A stretch of 55,580 nt of DNA from positions 1 to 55,580 of the forward strand of contig NZ_JYKS01000056.1 in the NCBI RefSeq assembly GCF_000935045.1, written 5' to 3'. Source of the stretch: Pseudomonas sp. 10-1B. GTDB taxonomy: Bacteria > Pseudomonadota > Gammaproteobacteria > Pseudomonadales > Pseudomonadaceae. Both the position numbers and the translations under genes were made by a program. Within the stretch, counting starts at the first letter, position 1, and the number at the start of each line of letters is the position of its first letter. This document shows positions 42,312-49,723 of the stretch, piece after piece. The notes beneath the pieces are model-generated. The model ran no database searches. It had not been told where the DNA came from and saw only the letters and a list, made by a program, of their open reading frames with translations.

Positions 42312-44267
42312 TCATAATTGCAGACCACCCGCAGCCTTGTGCAGCGCTCGCAGATGTTCACCGATCTGCTTCACATTGGCCTCGACGGCGGCAATTTCCC
42401 TGGCCCGCGAAGGCTCCAGCAGCGCCCTCACCTCTTTGTCCAGGCTGGTGCTCAAGCGCAGCAACTGCGCCTGCCGCTCGCTGCTCACCTGCTCCAGGTG
42501 CTTGCGCTCCGCTGGCTGCGGCAGCCCGTAGCCCTGGGTATCGAGCAACTCTGCCGGGCGGCTGAGGAAGCCGCTGTTGGCGAGCATTTGCTTGAGGGTC
42601 GCATCGGCCTTGCTGACACTGCCATCGTTCCGTGCCGCGGCATTCAGGTAGCGTTGCTTGACTTCGTCCTGGGCCAGCAGCAGTTGCCGGCGCAAGCTGG
42701 CCTGTTCGAGCAGCAGCAAGGCGGCGCTGGTGCGCAGGTCGGCCTGGGCGAACCACGGGCGGCGTTGCTCGGCATCCAGGGCCAGCCAGTCTTCGACCTG
42801 GGCCTGCTTGATTGGCAGCTGTTTCCTCAGCACCTCGAACATGGCCTGGTAGCGGTCGCGGTAGGAGTCGAAGCGGTAGCCCAGGCGCAGCGCCTCGCGC
42901 GGGTCGTCGAGCACGCTGGTGTCGGCCAGCCCCCTGCCCTTGAGCACGGCCAGCAAGCCGTTGGGCATGATGCTGTCGAGGTCGTTCAGGCGCGGGTTGG
43001 CGGTGCCGCTGCGCAGCAGTTTCAACGATTCCACCGCGCAGTTGTTGGACAGGAACCAGTAGTTGCCGTCATAGCTCCAGTGCATCTCGGCGGCCTGGCG
43101 CACCAGGTTCTCGATTTCGTCGCGGTTGAGCTTCAAGGGTACCGAGGCCAGGCTGCGCAGTTCGGTCTTGGTGTATTCGTCGATCACCTGGCCCAGCGGC
43201 AGCACGAACAGCCGCGAGGGGTAGGCACCGACCAGGCCGTCCCAGCTGGACAGCTGCACGTCGTTGACGAAGGCGCGGTACGACAGCACCAGACTCTGGT
43301 CGAGGTCCAGACGGCAGTCCGGCCCGCGTGGGCGCCCTGGTTTGCAGATCACCAGGCGCAGCATGCTGTGGCCCCAGCGGCTGACCAGGTTCTGGTTGGC
43401 TTCGGCCAGTAGGTAGTCCACTTCATAGACCCGCTCCGGGTCGATTTCGCCCAGTGGCTGGCGGGCGAAGTCGTTGCCGGCATTGATGAATGGCAAGCCC
43501 TTGGCGCAGGTGTCCTGTTGCGGGGCCCAGCCGAAGTGCTCGCGCAGGTACTGGTTCAGCGCCGGACGGCGGCAGCCGTAGCTCGGGTCGAGGAGGAAAT
43601 ACTCCATGTTGACTGCGATGTATTCCTTGGGGCTACTCAGTTCATAGCTGTCGGGGCTGCGCACGAACTGGCCGTTGTGCTGTTCGCGCTCGCCGCGGCG
43701 GCCTACGTACTGCTGCCAGCCGGCCAGGTCGAGCAGGCGCGGGTCGTCGCTGAGGGTGAAGCGGCGTTCGGCCTGGCCACGGCACTCCTCGGGCAGGCCC
43801 ACCTTGCCCAACGTGCCTTGCTGGCGTTTGCAGCGGGCGATCAGCGAGTTTTCGGCGCTGGGCCACAGCCGGGCGCGGTCGTAGATATGGGTGAGCTCGT
43901 GCAGTACGGTGGCCAGCAGTTCTTCACGCACCGTGCCATGCGGGCGCTGGGTGCGCTCGCTGGCGGCGCTGCCATCGGTGAGGCTGGGCAGCAGGCGGCG
44001 GTTGAGCTCGAGGGTGGACACCAACGATGCCTGGCCATAGGCGTCGGCGGGCATGTTGTCGCTCCAGCTGACCCGCACTCGGCGGTCCAACTGCTGCTTG
44101 AATCGAGGGGGCAGCTTGGCCAGGGCTTCGTCGAGCAGGGCCTGGGTGGCTTGGGTCTGTTGCGGGTCGAGACCGGATGCCTGCAGCTCAAGCTGCAGGC
44201 CGGCCAATGCGGGTGTGCCGAGCAGCGTCAGGGCGCAGCCGAGCAGCCAGGCACGCACGCGGTTCAC
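42312..44267 (-). CDS. DUF4105 secreted protein with HELTH metallopeptidase-like motif
   Basis: 651 aa with signal peptide (cleavage near ALA-G). The N-terminal part has a zinc-protease-like HELTH (H123-E124-H127 in VLHELTHIYD) in a conserved surround. The central DUF4105 domain (about 255-430) has WGHSMLRL and the FLSNNCAVESLKLL motif with an invariant Cys. The C-terminal 180 residues are helical or coiled-coil. It overlaps the preceding DUF2388 gene by 4 bp. Probable envelope enzyme; substrate unknown. The combination with three DUF2388 proteins suggests a dedicated system. Confidence 0.83.
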   Translation of the reverse strand: MNRVRAWLLGCALTLLGTPALAGLQLELQASGLDPQQTQATQALLDEALAKLPPRFKQQLDRRVRVSWSDNMPADAYGQASLVSTLELNRRLLPSLTDGSAASERTQRPHGTVREELLATVLHELTHIYDRARLWPSAENSLIARCKRQQGTLGKVGLPEECRGQAERRFTLSDDPRLLDLAGWQQYVGRRGEREQHNGQFVRSPDSYELSSPKEYIAVNMEYFLLDPSYGCRRPALNQYLREHFGWAPQQDTCAKGLPFINAGNDFARQPLGEIDPERVYEVDYLLAEANQNLVSRWGHSMLRLVICKPGRPRGPDCRLDLDQSLVLSYRAFVNDVQLSSWDGLVGAYPSRLFVLPLGQVIDEYTKTELRSLASVPLKLNRDEIENLVRQAAEMHWSYDGNYWFLSNNCAVESLKLLRSGTANPRLNDLDSIMPNGLLAVLKGRGLADTSVLDDPREALRLGYRFDSYRDRYQAMFEVLRKQLPIKQAQVEDWLALDAEQRRPWFAQADLRTSAALLLLEQASLRRQLLLAQDEVKQRYLNAAARNDGSVSKADATLKQMLANSGFLSRPAELLDTQGYGLPQPAERKHLEQVSSERQAQLLRLSTSLDKEVRALLEPSRAREIAAVEANVKQIGEHLRALHKAAGGLQL

Positions 44268-44584
44268 AGCGCGAGGATGGCTTCGGCCAGTACCTGGTCG
44301 CTGGCGCCACGCGCTTCGGGCACGCGTTCGCGCAAGGTGTTGAAGGCTGCCTCGAGCTGGGCACCACGGATGTCACCGTTGCTGGCGACGAAGCTGGCGG
44401 CGTCGTCGTGGGCTTCACGCACCACTTTGGAATCGCGGATCGAGGTGGTGGTGTCAGAGGTGAAGTCGATCGAACGGCCAAAGGCACGCACGATGATATT
44501 GCTGGTGGCCACCAGGGTCTGTGCCTGGGCCAGGTCGGCCAGCAGGAGCATGCCGAGGGTAGCGGCAATCAGCGGTTTACGCAT
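44264..44584 (-). CDS. DUF2388 secreted small protein (copy 1)
   Basis: 106 aa with signal peptide (cleavage near LAQA-Q). The mature part carries the family core DDAASFVASNGDIRGAQLEA. Shine-Dalgarno GGAG lies about nine bases upstream of the ATG at 44584; the frame runs on upstream only as shadow. Adjacent to and overlapping the DUF4105 gene; paralogous to the next two genes upstream. Function unknown. Confidence 0.87.
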   Translation of the reverse strand: MRKPLIAATLGMLLLADLAQAQTLVATSNIIVRAFGRSIDFTSDTTTSIRDSKVVREAHDDAASFVASNGDIRGAQLEAAFNTLRERVPEARGASDQVLAEAILAL

Positions 44585-44619
44585 GGAGCATCTCCGAAAA
44601 TACAGGGAGTCAGGTGTAG

Positions 44620-44913
44620 TCATTGGACGAGAATTGCCTGCGCCAGTTCCAGGTCGCCGACGCTGTGCCGGGCGCAATCGTGACGTAAGGATTGCAGGGC
44701 CGCCTCCAGCCGCGCACCGCGGATCTGGCCGTCGCTGGCGACGAAGGCGGCGGCATCGTCGCGGGCCTGGCGGACCAGTTTGCGGTCGAACGGTGCGGTG
44801 GTGACCTGGCTGGTGACATAGCCGGTGATGACCAGACCTTGCGTGGTGGTATCCATGGCATTGGCGCTGGCCATGCCAACAACGGAGAACAGCAACGGCA
44901 ACAGATAACGCAT
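44620..44913 (-). CDS. DUF2388 secreted small protein (copy 2)
   Basis: 97 aa from the ATG at 44913, which gives a proper signal peptide (MRYLLPLLFSVVGMASANA). An upstream in-frame ATG at 44946 would hide it. The core DDAAAFVASDGQIRGARLEA matches its neighbours, and it has a unique Cys near the C-terminus (HDCARH). It is the most diverged of the three copies; 35 bp separate it from copy 1. Confidence 0.85.
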   Translation of the reverse strand: MRYLLPLLFSVVGMASANAMDTTTQGLVITGYVTSQVTTAPFDRKLVRQARDDAAAFVASDGQIRGARLEAALQSLRHDCARHSVGDLELAQAILVQ

Positions 44914-45001
44914 GGGCTCTACAACAGCTGGAAACATGGATGGCAAGGGTGGATGCGGCTGTGCCGGTGTGGACCAGCACAGCTGGGCGGCTCAGTCTGG
45001 A

Positions 45002-45319
45002 TCAGAACGCCAGGATGGCCTGGGCCAGTTGCGCGTCGCTGGCCTGCAGGGCGGGCATTTGCGAGCGGATGTGCAGGAAAGCGCTTTCCAGCTTGGCGCC
45101 GCGGATGTCGCCCTGGCTGCCAACGAAGCTGGCGGCGTCGTCACGAGCGGCCTGGACGATCTTGTCGTCACGGAACGAAGAGGAAACATCGGAAGTGGCG
45201 TCGGTGGACGCGGCCACTGCGCCGACGACGGCGTCAGTGGTGACGACGAAGCTGGTGGCGTTTGCGGTGCCGGCCAGGCTCAGCATCAGAGCGGCGCCAA
45301 TCAGGTATGTACGGGACAT
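45002..45319 (-). CDS. DUF2388 secreted small protein (copy 3)
   Basis: 105 aa with signal peptide (cleavage near TANA-T). The core DDAASFVGSQGDIRGAKLES aligns with the other two. GGAG precedes the ATG by about nine bases. It is the first gene of the DUF2388 x3 - DUF4105 transcript. A TTAACAGT/ACTGTTAA dyad lies 80-108 bp upstream of the ATG. Confidence 0.87.
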   Translation of the reverse strand: MSRTYLIGAALMLSLAGTANATSFVVTTDAVVGAVAASTDATSDVSSSFRDDKIVQAARDDAASFVGSQGDIRGAKLESAFLHIRSQMPALQASDAQLAQAILAF

Positions 45320-45399
45320 GATCGTGGACTCCTGGACTAGGGTCGGGTGGTTCTGCTGGTTCTGCTTATCGGACGCTCACACAGCTCGTCGCGGTACTT

Positions 45400-45427
45400 T
45401 TAACAGTGGGTTCTACCAGACTGTTAA
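45400..45427. promoter_or_regulatory. Inverted repeat TTAACAGT-N12-ACTGTTAA
   Basis: A perfect 8-bp dyad upstream of DUF2388 copy 3. Its ACAGT/ACTGT half-sites are the same word found repeatedly around the DUF1127 gene, so one regulator may serve both. Confidence 0.55.
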
Positions 45428-45483
45428 GCCAAGCGTATCACGCGTTGATGTATCTGGATGTTAAATGAACGGCGCGCGAATAA

Positions 45484-45494
45484 ACTGTACTGGT
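45484..45494. promoter_or_regulatory. Operator-like word ACTGTACTGGT (copy 1)
   Basis: An exact 11-mer, also at 46004-46014 and in reverse at 46079-46089. It lies between the DUF2388 promoter region and the DUF1127 terminator. Confidence 0.5.
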
Positions 45495-45561
45495 GAATTT
45501 TGATTTCATCAGAACTGTATGTGTTGCTCTGCGAAGGGCTCTAGTACGCGCCCTGAAAACA

Positions 45562-45595
45562 AAAAACCCGTCGCAGTCACCTGCAACGGGTTTTT
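45562..45595 (-). terminator. Terminator of the DUF1127 gene
   Basis: AAAAACCCGTCGCAG pairs with CTGCAACGGGTTTTT around a TCAC loop with one mismatch. It has T-runs on both strands. Confidence 0.85.
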
Positions 45596-45633
45596 GGAAT
45601 TCGCGGTGCCGGCCGCAGCCGGCAAGCCGGTGC

Positions 45634-45849
45634 TTAGCGCCAGAAAGGCTTGCTCAGCTCTTCGTAACGCTGCGACTCGCTGATACCAGCGTCGGCCAGC
45701 AGGCGGGCGTCCAGGCGAGCCAGTTGACGGCGGCTGGCCATGCGACGCTGCCACAGCAGCAGGGTAGACAGGGCACGCAGCGGCAGCGAAGCGTTGGATT
45801 GCTGGGCGTTGCTTTCAAAAACCAGACCGGAACTGAGGGTACGTTCCAT
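45634..45849 (-). CDS. DUF1127 small basic protein
   Basis: 71 aa, basic, with the Arg-rich helix typical of DUF1127 (WQRRMASRRQLARLDARLLADAGIS). Short DUF1127 proteins are linked in alphaproteobacteria to phosphate and RNA metabolism; in Pseudomonas the function is unknown. Its own terminator follows. Three exact operator-like words flank it, suggesting tight control by a specific regulator. Confidence 0.85.
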   Translation of the reverse strand: MERTLSSGLVFESNAQQSNASLPLRALSTLLLWQRRMASRRQLARLDARLLADAGISESQRYEELSKPFWR

Positions 45850-46263
45850 GATGTTTCATCCTTCCGCTTATGGCGGGATTAGGTAGTGATTTAACTGGTG
45901 CCCATGATCCTCCTTCGTCGTCCATAACAGTAGATACAGTTCAGTTGAAAGACGATGGCTCAGTTAACTGTGTAACCCTACTGTTGCACTCGAAATAGGC
46001 GTAACTGTACTGGTCTGCACTTTATTGGTGCGCTTTGGCTTGAAGAGCAGGATTTTCGGGAGAGGAAGGTTCGAAATAACCAGTACAGTAGTACAGTTTA
46101 TTTCATGGTTGATGAGGATATTGGGCAGAAAAATTTGACTGCTGTGGCCCATTCGCGGGTAAACCCGCTCCTACAGGGTTTTGCACAGCTTTGTAGGAGC
46201 GGGTTTACCCGCGAAGAGGCCGGAACAGCAGAAGCAGGGCCGCTGTTCCGTACCAAGCCTGAA
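45850..46263. promoter_or_regulatory. DUF1127 upstream region with repeated ACTGT/ACAGT words
   Basis: Two exact copies of ACTGTACTGGT lie at 46004-46014 and, inverted, 46079-46089 (extended there to ACCAGTACAGTAGTACAGTT). Also present are AACAGT near 45925, ACAGTTCAG near 45937, the 10-bp palindrome CAGTTAACTG at 45961-45970, and CTACTGTTG near 45979. The right part (46152-46215) is a REP pair. No gene is seen. Confidence 0.6.
46152..46215. repeat. Perfect 24-bp REP inverted repeat ('GTTTACCC' subtype)
   Basis: TTCGCGGGTAAACCCGCTCC plus TACA at 46152-46175 is the exact reverse complement of 46192-46215; the spacer is 16 bp. Confidence 0.92.
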
Positions 46264-47757
46264 TCAGCTAGCCAGCATGCGCCCGGTTTCTTCCAGGTTT
46301 TCGTGCCAGCTCAGGGCTTCGCGCAGGATGTGCGGGGTATGGCCGCCACGCTGGCAGGCGCGATCGAAGTAGTCGTTCAGCGCAGCGCGGTAGTCTGGGT
46401 GCACACAGTTGTCGATGATCGCGCGGGCCCGCTCGCGTGGCGCCAGGCCGCGCAGGTCGGCCAGGCCTTGCTCGGTGACCAGGATGTCCACGTCGTGCTC
46501 GGTATGGTCGACATGGCTGACCATCGGCACCACGCTGGAAATCGCGCCGCCTTTGGCAATCGATTTGGTGACGAACACGGCCAGGTGGGCGTTACGGGCA
46601 AAGTCGCCCGAGCCACCAATGCCGTTCATCATCTTGGTGCCGCACACGTGGGTGGAGTTGACGTTGCCGTAGATGTCGAACTCCAGCGCGGTATTGATAC
46701 CGATGATGCCCAGGCGACGCACCACTTCCGGGTGGTTGGAGATTTCCTGCGGGCGCAGTACCAGCTTGTCCTTGTAGCGCTCCAGGTTGCCGAACACGTC
46801 GGCATTGCGGCGGGTCGACAGGGTGATCGAGCTGCCCGAGGCGAAGCTGAGCTTGCCAGCGTCGATCAGGTCGAAGGTGGAGTCCTGCAGTACTTCGGAG
46901 TACATGGTCAGGTCTTCGAACGGCGACTCGATCAGGCCGCACATCACCGCGTTGGCAATGCTGCCGATACCGGCCTGCAGCGGGCCGAGCTTGTTGGTCA
47001 TGCGGCCAGCTTCGACTTCTTTCTTCAGGAAGTTGATCAGGTGGTCGGCGATGCCCTGGGTTTCGTCGTCCGGTGGCAGTACGGTGGACGGCGAGTCCGG
47101 CTGGTCGCTGATGACGATGCCGACGATCTTGGCCGGGTCGATCGGGATGGCGGTGCTGCCGATACGGTCATCGACCTTGACCAACGGGATTGGCGTGCGG
47201 GTCGGGCGGTAGGTCGGGATGTAGATGTCGTGCAGGCCTTCGAGGTTGGTGTTGTGCGAGAGGTTGATCTCGACGATCACCTGCTTGGCGAAGATCGCGA
47301 AGCTGGCCGAGTTGCCCACCGAGGTGGTCGGCACGATGTGGCCTTGTTCGGTGATGGCCACGGCTTCGATGACCGCGATATCCGGCAGTTTCAGCTGCTG
47401 GTTGCGCAGTTGCTCGACGGTTTCCGACAGGTGCTGGTCGATGAACATCACCTGGCCGTCGTTGATGGCCTTGCGCAGGGTGCTGTCGACCTGGAACGGC
47501 ATGCGGCGGGCCAGCACGCCGGCCTCGGTCAGTTGCTTGTCCAGGTCGTTGCCCAGGCTGGCGCCGGTCATCAGGCTGATTTTCAGTGGCGATTGCTTGG
47601 CACGCTCGGCCAGTGCATGTGGTACGGCCTTGGCTTCGCCGGCGCGGGTGAAACCGCTCATGCCGACGGTCATGCCGTCCTCGATCAGACCAGCGGCATC
47701 AGCCGCACTCATTACCTTGCTGTGCAGGGAGGACAAGCGGATACGATCACGGTACAT
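46264..47757 (-). CDS. scpC: Acetyl-CoA hydrolase/succinate:acetate CoA-transferase family
   Basis: 497 aa, class I CoA-transferase of the Cat1/AarC/ScpC type. The catalytic Glu is probably E288 (MYSEVLQDS). Conserved GVSGF-like (MSGFTRAGEAKAVP), VGNSASFAIFAKQVIVE and GIGGSGDFARNA segments are present. It moves CoA between succinate and acetate or propionate, linking acetate overflow to the TCA cycle; the symbol follows usage in P. putida and is less certain than the family. It is transcribed alone; its upstream region has a perfect ANR box and a second 14-bp palindrome. Confidence 0.88.
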   Translation of the reverse strand: MYRDRIRLSSLHSKVMSAADAAGLIEDGMTVGMSGFTRAGEAKAVPHALAERAKQSPLKISLMTGASLGNDLDKQLTEAGVLARRMPFQVDSTLRKAINDGQVMFIDQHLSETVEQLRNQQLKLPDIAVIEAVAITEQGHIVPTTSVGNSASFAIFAKQVIVEINLSHNTNLEGLHDIYIPTYRPTRTPIPLVKVDDRIGSTAIPIDPAKIVGIVISDQPDSPSTVLPPDDETQGIADHLINFLKKEVEAGRMTNKLGPLQAGIGSIANAVMCGLIESPFEDLTMYSEVLQDSTFDLIDAGKLSFASGSSITLSTRRNADVFGNLERYKDKLVLRPQEISNHPEVVRRLGIIGINTALEFDIYGNVNSTHVCGTKMMNGIGGSGDFARNAHLAVFVTKSIAKGGAISSVVPMVSHVDHTEHDVDILVTEQGLADLRGLAPRERARAIIDNCVHPDYRAALNDYFDRACQRGGHTPHILREALSWHENLEETGRMLAS

Positions 47758-47823
47758 GGATTGTTATCTCGGGCTACTGAAGCTACTGCAGCGCAGTCTA
47801 GAGATTTCGCCCGTTGCCGTCCC

Positions 47824-47837
47824 ACGACCATGGTCGT
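47824..47837. promoter_or_regulatory. 14-bp palindrome ACGACCATGGTCGT
   Basis: A perfect palindrome centred about 74 bp upstream of the CoA-transferase ATG. A TAGACT -10-like element lies on the minus strand at 47795-47800, putting the palindrome near -40, where a class II activator would bind. Confidence 0.55.
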
Positions 47838-47861
47838 ATGAGAAGCCTTGGAATAGAGCCG

Positions 47862-47875
47862 TTGATCCGGATCAA
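47862..47875. promoter_or_regulatory. ANR/FNR box TTGATCCGGATCAA
   Basis: An exact match to TTGATNNNNATCAA and a full 14-bp palindrome, 38 bp centre-to-centre upstream of the ACGACCATGGTCGT site. It suggests oxygen-dependent control of the CoA-transferase gene by ANR. Confidence 0.75.
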
Positions 47876-47911
47876 TAAAAGAAAAGCCCCGGCCGTTTCT
47901 GACCGGGGCTT
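47876..47911 (-). terminator. Terminator of pntB
   Basis: AAGCCCCGG (47884-47892) pairs with CCGGGGCTT (47903-47911). On the minus strand TTTTCTTTTATT follows. It lies 32 bp after the pntB stop. Confidence 0.85.
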
Positions 47912-47943
47912 CCTTTATATCAGCTGGTTTGCAACGGCGGCTG

Positions 47944-49395
47944 TCACTCCACCGCCTTCACCATGTCTTCGATGACCTTCTTGGCGTCGCCGAATACCAT
48001 CATGGTCTTGTCCAGGTAGAACAGCTCGTTGTCGAGGCCGGCATAGCCGCTGGCCATGGAGCGCTTGTTGACGATGATGGTCTTGGCCTTGAACGCTTCG
48101 AGGATCGGCATGCCGGCGATCGGCGACTTGGGATCGTTCTTCGCCGCCGGGTTGACCACGTCGTTGGCGCCCAGCACCAGTACCACGTCGGCCTGGCCGA
48201 ACTCGGCGTTGATGTCTTCCATTTCGAACACTTGGTCGTACGGCACTTCGGCCTCGGCCAGCAGCACGTTCATGTGCCCAGGCATACGCCCCGCCACCGG
48301 GTGGATCGCATACTTCACGGTCACGCCGTTGTGGCTCAGTTTCTCGGTCAGTTCCTTCAGTGCGTGCTGGGCACGGGCCACCGCCAGGCCGTAGCCCGGG
48401 ACGATGATCACGCTGTCGGCGTTGCTCAGCAGGAAGGTGGCATCGTCGGCCGAGCCGGATTTCACCGGGCGCTGCTCTTTCGAGCCTTGTGCCGCGCCGG
48501 TATCGGTATCGCCGCCGAAGCCGCCGAGGATGACGTTGAAGAACGAACGGTTCATCGCCTTGCACATGATGTACGAGAGGATGGCACCGCTTGAGCCGAC
48601 CAGGGAGCCTGCGATGATCAGCATCGAGTTGTTCAGCGAGAAGCCGATACCGGCTGCCGCCCATCCCGAATAGCTGTTGAGCATCGACACCACCACCGGC
48701 ATGTCGGCGCCACCGATTGGAATGATGATCAGCACGCCCATGATGAAGGCCAGGACCAGCATCAGGGTGAAGGCACTGTAGTGACCGGTGAAGGTGAACA
48801 GCAGGCCCAGGGCGATGGTGGTCAGGCCGAGGATCAGGTTCAGCTTGTGCTGGCCTGCGAACTGTACTGGTGCGCCCTGGAACAGGCGGAACTTGTACTT
48901 GCCCGACAGCTTGCCGAAGGCGATCACCGAACCGGAGAAGGTAATGGCACCGATGGCAGCGCCGAGGAACAGCTCCAGGCGGTTACCGGTGGGGATCGGG
49001 TCGCTGATCGCGGCAACGATGCCCATCGACTGCGGCTCCAGCACGGCGGCGATGGCGATGAACACCGCGGCCAGGCCGATCATGCTGTGCATGAAGGCGA
49101 CCAGCTCGGGCATCTTGGTCATCTCGACGCGCTTGGCCATGATCGAACCGGCGGTACCGCCGACCAGCAGGCCGACGATGACGTAGCCGATGCCGGCGGT
49201 GGCGCTGCCGTTGCCAACAGAGAGCGCGCCCAGCTTATATATAAGGCCAACCGTAGTGAGGATGGCGATCCCCATGCCGATCATGCCGAACAGGTTGCCG
49301 CGCCGCGAGGTGGTCGGGTGCGACAGGCCCTTGAGCGCCTGGATGAAGCATACCGAGGCGACAAGGTAGAGAAGCGTTACCAGATTCATGCTCAT
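47944..49395 (-). CDS. pntB: NAD(P) transhydrogenase subunit beta
   Basis: 483 aa. Residues 1-270 hold eight to nine membrane helices, and 300-483 form the NADP(H)-binding dIII domain with VPGYGLAVARAQ and GANDVVNPAA. It couples proton translocation to hydride transfer between NADH and NADP+. Two ATGs (49395 and 49389) are close together; the first is annotated. It is the last gene of pntAA-pntAB-pntB, with only 2 bp to pntAB. Confidence 0.94.
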   Translation of the reverse strand: MSMNLVTLLYLVASVCFIQALKGLSHPTTSRRGNLFGMIGMGIAILTTVGLIYKLGALSVGNGSATAGIGYVIVGLLVGGTAGSIMAKRVEMTKMPELVAFMHSMIGLAAVFIAIAAVLEPQSMGIVAAISDPIPTGNRLELFLGAAIGAITFSGSVIAFGKLSGKYKFRLFQGAPVQFAGQHKLNLILGLTTIALGLLFTFTGHYSAFTLMLVLAFIMGVLIIIPIGGADMPVVVSMLNSYSGWAAAGIGFSLNNSMLIIAGSLVGSSGAILSYIMCKAMNRSFFNVILGGFGGDTDTGAAQGSKEQRPVKSGSADDATFLLSNADSVIIVPGYGLAVARAQHALKELTEKLSHNGVTVKYAIHPVAGRMPGHMNVLLAEAEVPYDQVFEMEDINAEFGQADVVLVLGANDVVNPAAKNDPKSPIAGMPILEAFKAKTIIVNKRSMASGYAGLDNELFYLDKTMMVFGDAKKVIEDMVKAVE

Positions 49396-49397
49396 GC

Positions 49398-49712
49398 TTA
49401 CTTCTGCGCCTCGTTCTTGGCTTTCTTCTTGAACATCTCAAGCATGCGACGGGTGACCAGGAAGCCACCGAACACATTGACCGCGGCCAGGGCCACGGCA
49501 AGGGTGCCCATCAGCTTGCCAGCCGGGGTCACGGTCAGAGCGGCGGCCAGCATGGCACCGACGATGACGATGGCGGAGATGGCGTTGGTCACGGCCATCA
49601 GCGGCGTGTGCAGCGCCGGGGTGACGTTCCACACCACGTGATAGCCCACATAGATGGCCAGCACGAAGATGATCAGGTTGTAGATGCCATGGGAAATCAG
49701 CATGTCTTCCAT
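49398..49712 (-). CDS. pntAB: NAD(P) transhydrogenase subunit alpha part 2
   Basis: 104 aa with three or four membrane helices; the small membrane part of the alpha subunit, separate from the NAD-binding part as in Rhodospirillum and most pseudomonads. VWNVTPALHTPLMAVTNAISA is the conserved core. The gene starts 11 bp after pntAA. Confidence 0.93.
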   Translation of the reverse strand: MEDMLISHGIYNLIIFVLAIYVGYHVVWNVTPALHTPLMAVTNAISAIVIVGAMLAAALTVTPAGKLMGTLAVALAAVNVFGGFLVTRRMLEMFKKKAKNEAQK

Positions 49713-49723
49713 TGTCGTGCTCC

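Larger units (their letters stand above)
45320..45633. other. Gap between the DUF2388 operon and DUF1127 gene
   Basis: Contains the promoter region of the DUF2388 operon, the dyad at 45400-45427, one copy of ACTGTACTGGT at 45484-45494, a further AACTGTAT word near 45513, and the DUF1127 terminator at 45562-45595. No gene is evident. Confidence 0.7.

Noticed and set aside
46105..47841. 578-codon plus-strand frame opposite the CoA-transferase gene
   Set aside because: A shadow of the real gene; its 5' part runs through a REP palindrome.
48860..48870. Fourth copy of ACTGTACTGGT
   Set aside because: It lies inside the pntB coding sequence, encodes conserved residues in frame and has no neighbouring ACTGT words, so it is probably coincidental.
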